This document shows positions 36,248 to 44,985 of a DNA stretch of 64,000 nt, in pieces. Origin of the DNA: Reyranella humidisoli (GTDB lineage: Bacteria > Pseudomonadota > Alphaproteobacteria > Reyranellales > Reyranellaceae); NCBI RefSeq assembly GCF_019039055.1, contig NZ_JAHOPB010000001.1, positions 620,001 to 684,000 on the forward strand. Reading direction: 5' to 3'. The first letter of the stretch is position 1. Every line of letters begins with the position of its first letter. The notes under the pieces are model-generated. The model did not search any database, was not told the DNA's origin, and worked only from the letters and a program-made list of their open reading frames with translations. Made by a program: the position numbers and the translations under genes.

Positions 36248-37453
36248 TCAGTTCTTCGGCCGCATCTTCTGGACGTCGGCGTCGCTCGGCAGGGCATCCT
36301 TGCCGTCGATGAAGCGCCAGTTCTTCATGTAGCCCTTGCCGTCCTTCACACCGATCTGGCCGACATAGGCGCCCATGGTCGACTGATGGTCGATCGGCCG
36401 GTACTCGACCATGCCGAACGGCGTGATCAGCGTGAGCCCCTTCATGGCGGCGACCAGCTTCTCCTGATCGAGCGAGCCCGCCTTCTTGATGGCTTCGGCG
36501 GCCGACATCACGGTCGCATAGCCCACCACCGAGCCCAGCCGCGGATAGTCCTTGAACTTCGCCTGGTAGGCGTTGAGGAACTTGGTGTGCTCGGGCGTCT
36601 TGAGTTCGCTCCACGGATAGCCCGTGACGTACCAGCCATCGGGCGACTCCTCCTTCAGCGGATCGAGATATTCCGGCTCGCCGGCCAGGAGATTGAACAC
36701 CTCGACGCCCTTGAACAGGCCGCGGGTCTGGCCCTCGCGCACGAACTTCGCGAGATCCGGACCAAACAGCGAGGAGAAGATCGCATCGGGCTTGGCGTCG
36801 GCCAGCGCCTGCGCGACCGCACCCGCGTCGATCTTGCCGAGCGGCGGCGCCTGCTCGGCGACGAACTCGACGTCAGGCTGCTTCTCCTTCAGGAGCTTCT
36901 TGAAGGCGGCCGTCGCCGACTGGCCGTACTCGTAGTTCGGATAGACGATCGCCCAGCGCTTCTTCTTGAGCTTGACGGCGTCGGGAATGAGCATCGCCGT
37001 CTGCATGTAGGTCGAGGTGCGCAGGCGGAACGTGTAGGCGTTGCCCTGGTCCCAGACGATCTTGTCCGTCAGAGGCTCGGCGGCGATGAACAGCACCTTG
37101 CGCTGCTTGGCGAAGTCGGCGACGGCAAGGCCGACGTTCGAGGGGAAGGTGCCGATCAGGAACGCGGCGCCCTCGCGGCTCAGCAGCTCCTCGGCGACGC
37201 GCACGGCGTCACCGGGATTGCCATTGTCATCGCGGCTCACGACCTCGATCTTGCGGCCGAGCACGCCGCCCGCCGCGTTCACTTCCTCGACCGCCAACTC
37301 GATGCCCTTCTTGTAGGGCTCGAGGAAGGCCGGGAAAACCTTGTAGCTGTTGAGCTCGCCGATCTTGATCGGTGCCTGCGCGGCGGCCGGTCCGACGAGC
37401 GACAACGCGACGAGCGCGGCCGTGCCAGCGAGCAGGCGATTGCGGGTCAGCAT
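36248..37453 (-). CDS. ABC transporter substrate-binding protein, LivK/Peripla_BP_6 type
   Basis: The 401-residue periplasmic receptor starts with a signal peptide (MLTRNRLLAGTAALVALSL...AAA, cut near 26) and APIKIGELNSYKVFPAFLEPYKKGIELAVEEVNAAGG, the usual Leu/Ile/Val-receptor opening, though with YKV-FP in the ligand loop. ATG at 37453 follows GAGGGGGA. It supplies the fused permease system. The ligand might be an aromatic or heterocyclic acid given the neighbours, but nothing in the sequence proves it. Confidence 0.9.
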   Translation of the reverse strand: MLTRNRLLAGTAALVALSLVGPAAAQAPIKIGELNSYKVFPAFLEPYKKGIELAVEEVNAAGGVLGRKIEVVSRDDNGNPGDAVRVAEELLSREGAAFLIGTFPSNVGLAVADFAKQRKVLFIAAEPLTDKIVWDQGNAYTFRLRTSTYMQTAMLIPDAVKLKKKRWAIVYPNYEYGQSATAAFKKLLKEKQPDVEFVAEQAPPLGKIDAGAVAQALADAKPDAIFSSLFGPDLAKFVREGQTRGLFKGVEVFNLLAGEPEYLDPLKEESPDGWYVTGYPWSELKTPEHTKFLNAYQAKFKDYPRLGSVVGYATVMSAAEAIKKAGSLDQEKLVAAMKGLTLITPFGMVEYRPIDHQSTMGAYVGQIGVKDGKGYMKNWRFIDGKDALPSDADVQKMRPKN

Positions 37454-37529
37454 GAGATCCCCCTCTTCGTTAAGTGAAACATTCCCTGTGAACCGACCCT
37501 AGCGAGGCCGGCCCCTCTCCCACAAGCAT

Positions 37530-37910
37530 TCAGTCGGCGAAGCTCGACCGGGCCTGTATTCCCCAGTGACCGTCCTGACGGGTCACGATGTAGATCGTCT
37601 CGAAGGCGCCCAGCAGCGAGTTGTCCGCGCGCCAGCGGCTGAACTTCACCTTGAGGTGGACCTTGTCGCGCCCGACATGGATCGGCGTGCGCTCGTCCCA
37701 CGTGCTGTGATGCCAGCCATCACCGGCGCGGGCGACGAAATCGCCCAGCTTGTAGTCGCCGTGGTTGGGCCAGACCACGACCTTGCCGCCGGCCAGCCGC
37801 ACATGCGGGAAATTGCAGGCGGCGTTGACAGCCGGCTCGTCGTGGCGGTTCAGCCCGTCGATATAGGCGTCCATCACCGTCAAGGCGGCCGCGAGCGCGT
37901 CGTCGTTCAT
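37530..37910 (-). CDS. NTF2-like (SnoaL-type) protein
   Basis: This 126-residue protein has the cone-shaped NTF2-like pattern: an N-terminal helix (VMDAYIDGLNRHDEPAVNAAC), strands with NFPHVRL and a C-terminal GHWGIQARSSF. ATG at 37910 follows AGGGGGCA; a start at 37937 is less likely. NTF2-like proteins can be isomerases, dehydratases or ligand binders. It lies 13 bases after the DUF1185 gene and so is in the same transcript. Confidence 0.75.
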   Translation of the reverse strand: MNDDALAAALTVMDAYIDGLNRHDEPAVNAACNFPHVRLAGGKVVVWPNHGDYKLGDFVARAGDGWHHSTWDERTPIHVGRDKVHLKVKFSRWRADNSLLGAFETIYIVTRQDGHWGIQARSSFAD

Positions 37911-37923
37911 CGTTGCCCCCTGG

Positions 37924-38511
37924 TCATCGCTGACCATCCCCCAGCTTGATCTCGGCCGGCGTCAGCCCGCCCACCCTCGCATGAGGACGGCCACCCATCG
38001 AGGCGGCGACGATGAACACGATCTCGTCCGGCCGCGGCCCGTCGGGCACGCAGAACTCGATGGTGTCGAAATGGCTGCGTACATAGGCCGCCGATACGTG
38101 ATGCAGCGGAATGTCGATGCGCGCGCCGGCCGACGCGACCTTCACGGTCGAGGGCACGATCGATTTGGCGCCGCCCATGGCGTGACGAATGCCGAAGCCG
38201 CTGGGCTGATGCCACAGCGCGGCATGTTCGAGTTCACCGTTCAGGCCGACGATCGCGCCCTTGCCGTAGGCTTCCAGTTCGGAGCCCCTGGCGCCCAGCA
38301 TCTTCATCACCCGTTCGGTGAGATCGACCGCCAGCGGCTCCAGCGCCTTCATCATCGGCTGGATGTCGGCCACGTAGCGGCCGGCATAGGGGTTGGCGAT
38401 CATGCCGCCGACCACGGCCTTGGTGACCGGCCGCGCCAGCGCCGGACCGAAGTCGTGGAGCGTCTCCTCGACCGTCGCCACGTATTTCCGGATTTTCACA
38501 AGGTCGCTCAT
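37924..38511 (-). CDS. 'Amino acid synthesis' family protein (DUF1185)
   Basis: The 195-residue protein belongs to the small AA_synth family (KYVATVEETLHDFGP...; AVVGGMIANPYAGRY; GKGAIVGLNGELEHAALWHQP; AMGGAKSIVPSTVKV). The family name is historical; no reaction is known to me. The blocks resemble a cyclic amide or lactam hydrolase fold in character, but that is only an impression. Its start overlaps the UPF0280 stop (ATGA), so it belongs to the coupled five-gene block with the 6-hydroxynicotinate-reductase-like and molybdenum hydroxylase genes. Confidence 0.85.
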   Translation of the reverse strand: MSDLVKIRKYVATVEETLHDFGPALARPVTKAVVGGMIANPYAGRYVADIQPMMKALEPLAVDLTERVMKMLGARGSELEAYGKGAIVGLNGELEHAALWHQPSGFGIRHAMGGAKSIVPSTVKVASAGARIDIPLHHVSAAYVRSHFDTIEFCVPDGPRPDEIVFIVAASMGGRPHARVGGLTPAEIKLGDGQR

Positions 38512-39491
38512 CCCGCCTCCGACAGATCAAGCGGCGTGCCGCCCGTTTCGAGTCTCCAATGTCCCCGCAACGACACGGCAGCGCTGTCGATCAGGCCACG
38601 GAGCCTGAGGCGGCGCGCTTCGGCGAGCCCGCGATCGAGCGCCGCGTCGATGGTTTCCAACGGCAGGTCGCCCACCGCGACCGTCACCAGCCGGTCGCCG
38701 AGGTCGCTGTCCGGATCGAGCGAACAGGCTGGCTGGCGCTCGATGGCCGGATGATCGGCATTCACCGCATTGGCGATCATCGTGGCCGCCGCATCGGCCG
38801 CCGCCGCCGTCGCGGCGAGCACCGTCGCACTGTCGGCAATACCCCGGGAGAAAGAACGTCCGCCCCGGCCCGACGTTGCGATACCCCGCACCCGCCGCTC
38901 GTGCGTCAGCAGGGCCACGCCGTCTAATGAATAACGTTCCTCCCCATTCAAATGGGGAGGTGGCGGCGTCATCGCCGACGGAGGGGTCATACTGTGCGGC
39001 GCCGACAAGCATGACCCCATCGCCCCGTATGACGGGGCACTTCCCCATCTGAATGGGGAAGAGGTCGAATCCGCGAAGATGCCGGCACGCAGCGACTGCC
39101 CGGGCGCGAGATGAAGGGCTATGTCGCCGCCGTCGTTCACATAGGCCTTGTCGAGGGTGCGGCCGCGGACCATCGCCTGAAGCATCTCGTCGGCGACGGC
39201 GCCGGCGACAGCCGCCATCGGCGTGATGAAGACCGTGCGATGCGGCCATACGGCTTCGGCCATGCGCCGGGCCACCGGCCCCTGCAGCAGCGGATAAGCC
39301 TCGCCCACCGGCCGGCGCAGCACCGCAAGCTCGCCAACCAGAGTCGACAGGATGTCGCCGAAGCGATCGATCGCCTGCGCATAGGCGCGCTCGACTTCGT
39401 CCGCCGCGCCGAACGCCTCGACGATGAGATCGATCGGCCCGTGCTGCAGGTGCAGCCGGCCATCGCCGAGGCGGGCGGCGACGGCGCTCAT
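38508..39491 (-). CDS. UPF0280 family protein carrying an in-frame repeat insertion
   Basis: This 327-residue protein matches UPF0280 (ApbE-like fold in character): DRFGDILSTLVGELAVLRR, NDGGDIALHLAPGQS, RGIATSGRGGRSFS and ATMIANAVNADHPAIERQPA with DSDLGDRLVTV. Residues about 143-185 (SPFRWGSAPSYGAMG...PPPPHLNGEE) do not belong to the family and are encoded by a palindromic repeat at 38939-39063; the frame stays open because the insert is about 42 codons. The family function is unknown. It is coupled by ATGA overlaps to both neighbours. Confidence 0.85.
   Translation of the reverse strand: MSAVAARLGDGRLHLQHGPIDLIVEAFGAADEVERAYAQAIDRFGDILSTLVGELAVLRRPVGEAYPLLQGPVARRMAEAVWPHRTVFITPMAAVAGAVADEMLQAMVRGRTLDKAYVNDGGDIALHLAPGQSLRAGIFADSTSSPFRWGSAPSYGAMGSCLSAPHSMTPPSAMTPPPPHLNGEERYSLDGVALLTHERRVRGIATSGRGGRSFSRGIADSATVLAATAAAADAAATMIANAVNADHPAIERQPACSLDPDSDLGDRLVTVAVGDLPLETIDAALDRGLAEARRLRLRGLIDSAAVSLRGHWRLETGGTPLDLSEAG
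38939..39063. repeat. Palindromic repeat element, copy B (inside the UPF0280 gene)
   Basis: The left half begins CCTCCCCATTCAAATGGGG (38939) and reaches GAGGGGTCAT at 38990, as in copy A at 29409; the right half runs from ATGACCCCATCGCCCCG to CTGAATGGGGAAG (39063) and pairs with the left half. The insertion of about 126 bases keeps the reading frame of the host gene. Confidence 0.88.
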
Positions 39492-40918
39492 TCGATACGC
39501 ACCTTGTGGTGCGCCAGCACGCTTTCCAGCGTGACCGCACGCGAAGCGTAGCCGCCCAGCGCCGCATAATCGTCGGCGCGCAGGGTGAACTCGATCGGCG
39601 CCACCAGCGCCGGGGTCGGCACATAGCCGAACGAATTGGCCGGCATGCGCGCCACGTCGACCATCAGCGTGATGCCTCCGCCCGGCCAGATGAAGGCCGG
39701 CACGCCTCCCAGCGTGACCTTGGTCAGTGTGTCGCGCACCGAGCGCGTCAGCCGCACCGGGTTCTCGGTGACGCCGGCACGCAGCGAGCCCCCGGCGCCG
39801 GCCATGAACAGCACGGTACAGAGCGCGGGCTCGCAATTCTCGGCGATGCGATCGACGACGTGACGCACCGGGACTGGCATCTCGGCCGGCTGTGGCTTCA
39901 ATTCATTGTCGAGCGTGAACCACGCCGAATGCTCGCCGGTCGTCGAGACCATCAGCAGCTTCAGACCGGGCCAGGCCTGCTTCGGATCGATCTTCTCGAT
40001 GATCTCCAGCGGGTCGCTGACGTTGGTGCCGCCCCAGCCCAGTCCCGGCTCGGCGACCTGGAAGTAGCGGCCCGGCGTCGAGCGGCGGCCGCGCACGCGA
40101 ATGCCGGCCGGCTTCATGTCGAGGAAGGCGCCGCCCTGGTGCTCGCTCAGCACGCCGGTGATGTGGTCGTCGACCACGATCACCTCGTCGACATGATCCT
40201 TCCATTGCGGCGCGAACATGCCGATGGCCGCCGAGCCGCAACCCACGCGCATGCGCTCCTCGAGAACGCCGTTCACGATCGGCGGCCGGTCGGCCTGCAC
40301 CACCACCGTCGAGCCGCCGTCGATGCTGAGTTCGACGGCCTCGCGATTGCACAGCGCCAGCAGGGCGTCGCAGGTGACGACGCCCTCCTTCTTGCTGCCG
40401 CCGGTGAGGTGATGGACGCCGCCCAGCGACAGCATCTGCGAGCCGTATTCGGCCGTGGTGACGTGGCCCACCGCCTCACCCTTGACCCTCACCGCCGCCT
40501 GCTCGGGACCAAGATAGCGATCGGTGTCGATCTTCACCTTGACGCCGCAGTAGCTGAAGATCCCCTCGGTCACGACCGTGACCATGTCGACGCCGTCATG
40601 CTTCGACGAGACGATGAACGGCGCCGGCTTGTAGTCGGGATAGGTGGTGGTGGCGCCGATGCCGGTGACGAACGCGCCCTCCCCCTTCCCGAGTTCGCCG
40701 CGCCACGCCTCGCTGCCCTCGACGAAGGCGACGCGGGCGAGATCGGGCTTGGCCAGCAGCAGCAGTGGATCGACCCGCACCAGCGCGCCGTTCTCGTTGG
40801 CGTAGCGGTCGCAGGCGCCAGCGCGGCCGGGACGGATGCGGCAGAGGACGGGACAGGCATCGCAGCGCACGATGCCGGCGCTACGCTCGGCCTCCGAGAG
40901 CGAGATGTCGTCGCTCAT
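39488..40918 (-). CDS. 6-hydroxynicotinate reductase-like iron-sulfur protein
   Basis: The 476-residue protein has an N-terminal ferredoxin-like cluster Cys19-x2-Cys22-x3-Cys26-x9-Cys36 (RCDACPVLCRIRPGRAGAC), expected to bind [4Fe-4S]. The rest (YPDYKPAPFIV, SYCGVKVKIDTDRYLG, GGSKKEGVVTC, HHLTGG) matches proteins named 6-hydroxynicotinate reductase, which reduce 6-hydroxynicotinate to the tetrahydro-oxo form with ferredoxin in anaerobic nicotinate breakdown. In an aerobe-like genome the true substrate is open. ATG at 40918 overlaps the stop of the molybdenum hydroxylase gene; longer frames extend into it. Confidence 0.82.
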   Translation of the reverse strand: MSDDISLSEAERSAGIVRCDACPVLCRIRPGRAGACDRYANENGALVRVDPLLLLAKPDLARVAFVEGSEAWRGELGKGEGAFVTGIGATTTYPDYKPAPFIVSSKHDGVDMVTVVTEGIFSYCGVKVKIDTDRYLGPEQAAVRVKGEAVGHVTTAEYGSQMLSLGGVHHLTGGSKKEGVVTCDALLALCNREAVELSIDGGSTVVVQADRPPIVNGVLEERMRVGCGSAAIGMFAPQWKDHVDEVIVVDDHITGVLSEHQGGAFLDMKPAGIRVRGRRSTPGRYFQVAEPGLGWGGTNVSDPLEIIEKIDPKQAWPGLKLLMVSTTGEHSAWFTLDNELKPQPAEMPVPVRHVVDRIAENCEPALCTVLFMAGAGGSLRAGVTENPVRLTRSVRDTLTKVTLGGVPAFIWPGGGITLMVDVARMPANSFGYVPTPALVAPIEFTLRADDYAALGGYASRAVTLESVLAHHKVRIE

Positions 40919-43626
40919 GTCGTCTTCGCCTCCGATTGCTTGACGATGGCCTCCCGCAAGCGATGCGGCAATAGCGGGACGCGATGGGCGCGCACGCCGG
41001 TCGCATGATGGACCGCGCCCAGGATCGCGGGCGCCGTCGGCACCAGGGCCGGCTCGCCGATTCCCTTGGCGCCGGACGGGCCCAGCGGCTCGCGGTCCTC
41101 GATCAGGATGCACTCGATCTCGGGGACATCGCCCACGGTCGGGATGAGATAGTCATGCAGGTTCTCGGTACGGCCGGGCAGGTATTCCTCCATCAACGCG
41201 AGACCCAGCCCCTGCGCCACTCCACCTTGGATCTGGCCCTCGACGAGGGTCGGGTTGATCGCCCGGCCGACATCGTGTGCCGCCACGATGCGCAGGACCT
41301 TCACCGTTCCCAGCTCGACATCGACCTCGACTTCCGCCAGCTGGGCGGCGAACCCGTACGTCGCGTAGGGCACGCCCTGGCCGTCGGCATCCAGCGGCGT
41401 GGTCGGCGGATCGAACGTGCCTTCGCCGATCAACGGACCCGCCATGACGAGATCGATCGCCCGCACCACGGCGCCATCGCGCACCGAGAGCTTCGCGCCC
41501 TCGAGTGTCAGGATCGCCTCCGGGCCGGCATTCGCCAGCCGCAGGATCTGCTGGCGGAGATCCTGGCCGGCTTTCTCCGCCGCCCTGCCCGACACGAAGG
41601 TCTGGCGCGAGGCCGAGGTCTTGCCGGCATCGGCGGTGAGATCGGTGTCCCCGGTCACGAGGGAGAATTGCGAGGCCGGCAAGCCCAGCGCATCGGCCGC
41701 GATCTGCACCATGATCGTGTTGCTGCCTTGCCCGATGTCGAGCGCACCGCTGTAGAGCGTGAGCGTGCCGGCCGGCGACAGCCCGACACGCATGCGCGAG
41801 GGGTTCGACATCGAGGTATTGCCGATGCCGTACCACATGCAGCCGACGCCGATGCCGCGCCGGCGCGGACCGCCTTGGGCATTGAAGGCAGCGATCGCCT
41901 CGTGGGCGGCCCGCCAATGCGGCCGCAGGGCGTCGAGGCATTGGGCGAGACCGGCGGAATGGGCGAGCGTCTGCCCCGTCGCCGTCGTGTCGCCGGCCCG
42001 CAGGGCGTTGCGATGGCGGAACTCCAACCGGTCGATGCCCAGCCGGTCGGCCAGTTTGTCCATCATCGCCTCGTGCGCGATGGCGGCCTGCGGCACGCCG
42101 AAGCCGCGAAAGGCGCCCGCGGGCGGGCCGTTGGTGAAGAAGGCCTCGCCCCAGGTCCGCACGTTGGGAATGGCATAAGGCCCCATCGCATGCACCGGCA
42201 CGCGGTTGGCGACGGTCGGACCCCACGAGGCATAGGCGCCCGTATCGAAGGTCGCCGTCACGTCGCAGGCGAGAAGCTTGCCCTCGGCGTCGCACCCGAA
42301 CCGGGCCTTCACTCGCGCCGGATGGCGCTTGGTGCTGGCGGCCATGCTTTCAGGCCGCGTGTAGACGAGCGCGACGGGACGGCCCAGCGTCCAGGCCGCG
42401 ATGGCGATCAGCGGCTGGACCGACAGGTCGAGCTTGCCGCCGAAGCCGCCGCCGCAGGCGGTCGGCACGATGCGAACGGCCTCGGGCTTCAGCCGCATCA
42501 GGTTCGCGACCTCGTCGCGGTCCATGTAGGGCGTCTGCGTGGTCGCGTGGATCTCGATACGGTCGCCGACCCGCAACGCCCAGCCGGCCTCCGGTTCGAT
42601 ATAGGCGTGTTCGACGAAGGCGGTCTCGAACGTGCCTTCCGCGACGGCGGTGCACGACTCGAAGGCGCTCGCCGCGTCGCCGCGCTTCACGCCGCCGTTC
42701 TGCAGCAGATTGCCCGGCTTGTCGGCCTGGACCAGCGGCGCGTCGGCGGCCATCGCGGCATCTATGCCCACCACCGGCGGCTCCGGCATCCAGGTGATCG
42801 GCACTTCGTCGTCGCGGATGGCCATGACGTCGGCCCGTTCGCCGACCAGCGCGACCACCGCCTCGCCGCGATAGCGGACCAGCCCGTCGGCCAGCACCGG
42901 CTGGTCCTTCACGTCGGGATAGATGCCATAGCCGTTGAACGGCACGTCCGCCGCCGTGAGCACGGCCGCAAGGCGTTGGCGCAAGGGGCCGAGATCGCCC
43001 AATTCGAAGCGCGCCCGCGCATGGGGCGAACGCACGACGCGAACCCACAGGGCATCCTTGGGAATGGCGTCGGCGCCAAAGACATCGCGGCCCGTGACCT
43101 TGACGTGCCCGTCGACGCGGACGATGCGGGCACCGACGGCTTCACCGGCCGGCGGCGCGGGCGCCGGCGCTCGTGCGACGACGTCCATCACCGCATCGAC
43201 GATCTTGCCGTAGCCGGTGCAGCGGCAGAGCACGCCCCCCAGCGCATCCTCGACCTCGGCGCGCGTCGGCTTGCCGTTCTGCCGCACCAGCTCCTGCGCG
43301 GCCATCAGCATGCCCGGCGTGCAGATGCCGCACTGGGCCGCACCATGATCGAGGAATGATTGCTGGAGGTCAGCAACAGCACTATCGCCGCTTTCGAGAC
43401 CTTCGACCGTCTCGACGCTGCAGCCTTCCACCTGCCCCATGGCGACCAGGCAGGAACAGACCTGCCGCCCGTCGAGCAGGACCGTACAGGCGCCGCAATC
43501 GCCGGCGTCGCAGCCGATCTTGGTGCCGGTGACGCCGAGATCGTCGCGCAGCGCCGCGGCCAGTCGCGTGACCGGCGCGCCGTCCCAGTCCGTCTCGCGT
43601 CCATTGAGGGTGAACTGGAGTTTCAC
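40915..43626 (-). CDS. Xanthine dehydrogenase family molybdenum hydroxylase, FeS and Mo subunits fused
   Basis: The 903-residue protein joins a [2Fe-2S] domain (Cys39, 44, 47, 59 and Cys99, 102, 134, 136) to a molybdopterin-binding large subunit from about residue 165. The Mo domain shows GGGFGGKLDLS, GAFRGFGVPQA and the catalytic glutamate in GAKGIGEPA near the C-terminus. It would hydroxylate an aromatic or heterocyclic carbon with water. The FAD subunit is encoded separately just upstream with an ATGA overlap. Usually FeS and Mo subunits are separate in bacteria, so the fusion is notable. Nicotinate-like hydroxylation is the best guess. Confidence 0.9.
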   Translation of the reverse strand: MKLQFTLNGRETDWDGAPVTRLAAALRDDLGVTGTKIGCDAGDCGACTVLLDGRQVCSCLVAMGQVEGCSVETVEGLESGDSAVADLQQSFLDHGAAQCGICTPGMLMAAQELVRQNGKPTRAEVEDALGGVLCRCTGYGKIVDAVMDVVARAPAPAPPAGEAVGARIVRVDGHVKVTGRDVFGADAIPKDALWVRVVRSPHARARFELGDLGPLRQRLAAVLTAADVPFNGYGIYPDVKDQPVLADGLVRYRGEAVVALVGERADVMAIRDDEVPITWMPEPPVVGIDAAMAADAPLVQADKPGNLLQNGGVKRGDAASAFESCTAVAEGTFETAFVEHAYIEPEAGWALRVGDRIEIHATTQTPYMDRDEVANLMRLKPEAVRIVPTACGGGFGGKLDLSVQPLIAIAAWTLGRPVALVYTRPESMAASTKRHPARVKARFGCDAEGKLLACDVTATFDTGAYASWGPTVANRVPVHAMGPYAIPNVRTWGEAFFTNGPPAGAFRGFGVPQAAIAHEAMMDKLADRLGIDRLEFRHRNALRAGDTTATGQTLAHSAGLAQCLDALRPHWRAAHEAIAAFNAQGGPRRRGIGVGCMWYGIGNTSMSNPSRMRVGLSPAGTLTLYSGALDIGQGSNTIMVQIAADALGLPASQFSLVTGDTDLTADAGKTSASRQTFVSGRAAEKAGQDLRQQILRLANAGPEAILTLEGAKLSVRDGAVVRAIDLVMAGPLIGEGTFDPPTTPLDADGQGVPYATYGFAAQLAEVEVDVELGTVKVLRIVAAHDVGRAINPTLVEGQIQGGVAQGLGLALMEEYLPGRTENLHDYLIPTVGDVPEIECILIEDREPLGPSGAKGIGEPALVPTAPAILGAVHHATGVRAHRVPLLPHRLREAIVKQSEAKTT

Positions 43627-44453
43627 GCCGCCACCTCCGACAGGAGGCGTCGCAGCAGGACCAGGGCCACTTCGCCGCGATAGCCCGCGCTGCCGCGCAC
43701 ATCATCGATCGGCGACAGCGGCGCTAGATGGCGGGGCTCGACCCGTTCACCCAGGTGCGCGTCAACCGGCACACCGACCAGCGTTCGTTCGAGGTCCGGC
43801 AGGCGTTGCGCCACCGGTGAACAGGCGCCGACGGCGATACGCGCCGCCGCGACCGTTCGATTGCTAACCTCCACGACGACCGAGGCCATCGCGATCGAGA
43901 TCACGAGATAGCGGCGGGCGCCCAGTTTGAGGAACGCGCTGCGGGCCTCGTGTTTCGGACGCGGAACATGAAGGGCCGTGACGAGCTCGCCGGGCAGCAG
44001 CGCCGTCTTGCGGACGCCGGTGACGAACGCTCCGAGCGGCAGGCGGCGAGCGCCGTCGCGGCTCGCCACCTCGACTTCGGCTTCGAGGGCCAGCAGGGCC
44101 GGCATGCCATCTGCCGCCGGCGAGGCGTTGCAGATGTTTCCCGCGATCGTGCCGGCATTCTGGATCTGCCGGCCGCCGACTTCGCGCGCCGCCTGCTTCA
44201 GCCCGTCGAACAGGGGAGGCAGGCCAGCTTCGACCAGTTCGCTCCAGGTCGTCGTGGCGCCCACGCGCCAGCCGTCGGCGGTTTCGGAAATGCCGCGAAG
44301 GGCCGCAATTGCCCCGATGTCGAGAATGTCTTCGGTGACGGGCCGTCCGACGCGGGCAGGATAGAAGTCGGTCCCGCCCGCAAGCACCATGAAGGGTCGG
44401 GTCAGTGCCTGGAGAGCCTCTTCAAGGCCTCGGGGTCGGAGATAGGCGCCCAT
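43623..44453 (-). CDS. FAD-binding subunit of molybdenum hydroxylase (xanthine dehydrogenase medium chain type)
   Basis: The 276-residue protein follows the CoxM/XdhB layout: YLRPRGLEEALQAL, VLAGGTDFYP (FAD pyrophosphate loop), QIQNAGTIAGNICNASPAADGMPAL (second FAD loop) and the C-terminal RIAVGACSPVAQRLP domain. It passes electrons from the FeS clusters to NAD or another acceptor. It is the first gene of the coupled block. No ribosome site is seen before ATG 44453; a palindrome-rich operator-like stretch sits there instead. Confidence 0.9.
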   Translation of the reverse strand: MGAYLRPRGLEEALQALTRPFMVLAGGTDFYPARVGRPVTEDILDIGAIAALRGISETADGWRVGATTTWSELVEAGLPPLFDGLKQAAREVGGRQIQNAGTIAGNICNASPAADGMPALLALEAEVEVASRDGARRLPLGAFVTGVRKTALLPGELVTALHVPRPKHEARSAFLKLGARRYLVISIAMASVVVEVSNRTVAAARIAVGACSPVAQRLPDLERTLVGVPVDAHLGERVEPRHLAPLSPIDDVRGSAGYRGEVALVLLRRLLSEVAA

Positions 44454-44454
44454 A

Positions 44455-44500
44455 TCGTTCGTGTACGTACGATGACACAGGACACGTACGAGTCAAACGA
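44455..44500. promoter_or_regulatory. Operator-like inverted repeats before the hydroxylase operon
   Basis: TCGTGTACGTACGA (44459-44472) is a near-palindrome and CACGTACGAG (44483-44492) repeats its half-site, in the 58 bases between the MarR gene stop and the FAD-subunit start. The spacing and the adjacent MarR gene suggest a regulator binding site, but it also lies where a leader would be. Confidence 0.4.
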
Positions 44501-44511
44501 TTGAGTCGGAT

Positions 44512-44985
44512 TCAGATGATGCGCGACAGGAGTTCGAGGAGCTGCTTCTGCTCCTGGGCGCTGAGCGGCTTCAGCGTCTCGCGCGACACGGCCGGTCCGT
44601 TGAGCAGGAGCTTGTTGACCAGCTTCTGGCCTTCGGTGGTGAGACTGAGCAGGGTGCGGCGGGCATCGCCCGGATCGGGGCGCGAATCGACGAGGCCTCG
44701 TTCCTTCAGCCGGCGCACCACGCCCTGCATCGTGGCCTTGTCCATGCCCACAAGGCGACCGAGGAGGTTCTGCGACAGCTCGGTATATTCATCGAGCTTC
44801 GCGAGACTCGAATACTGCGTCGGTGTGATGTTGGGATCGCCGATGCCGACCTGGAAGATCGCGCTGGCGCGCTGATGCGCGCGACGCAGCAGATATCCGA
44901 TCTGGTCTTCGATACGATAGGGTCGTGAGGCAGCGCTCGATGCCGTTTTCGGCTCGTGCTGTTTTTTTGCGACGTTGCTCCGCAT
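44512..44985 (-). CDS. MarR family transcriptional regulator
   Basis: The 157-residue regulator has a MarR winged helix: DQIGYLLRRAHQRASAIFQ (dimer helix), ITPTQYSSLAKLDEYTELSQNLLGRLVGMDKATMQGVVRRL (helix-turn-helix) and the wing DPGDARRTLLSLT. MarR proteins often control degradation of aromatic or heterocyclic compounds and release DNA on binding the substrate. ATG at 44985 follows GGGGGG; a start at 45051 is less likely. It leads the leftward hydroxylase operon and is divergent from the CoA-transferase gene. Confidence 0.9.
   Translation of the reverse strand: MRSNVAKKQHEPKTASSAASRPYRIEDQIGYLLRRAHQRASAIFQVGIGDPNITPTQYSSLAKLDEYTELSQNLLGRLVGMDKATMQGVVRRLKERGLVDSRPDPGDARRTLLSLTTEGQKLVNKLLLNGPAVSRETLKPLSAQEQKQLLELLSRII

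Noticed and set aside
40984..43359. A 791-residue plus-strand frame
   Set aside because: It lies wholly antisense to the molybdenum hydroxylase gene and has no motifs; a shadow of high GC.
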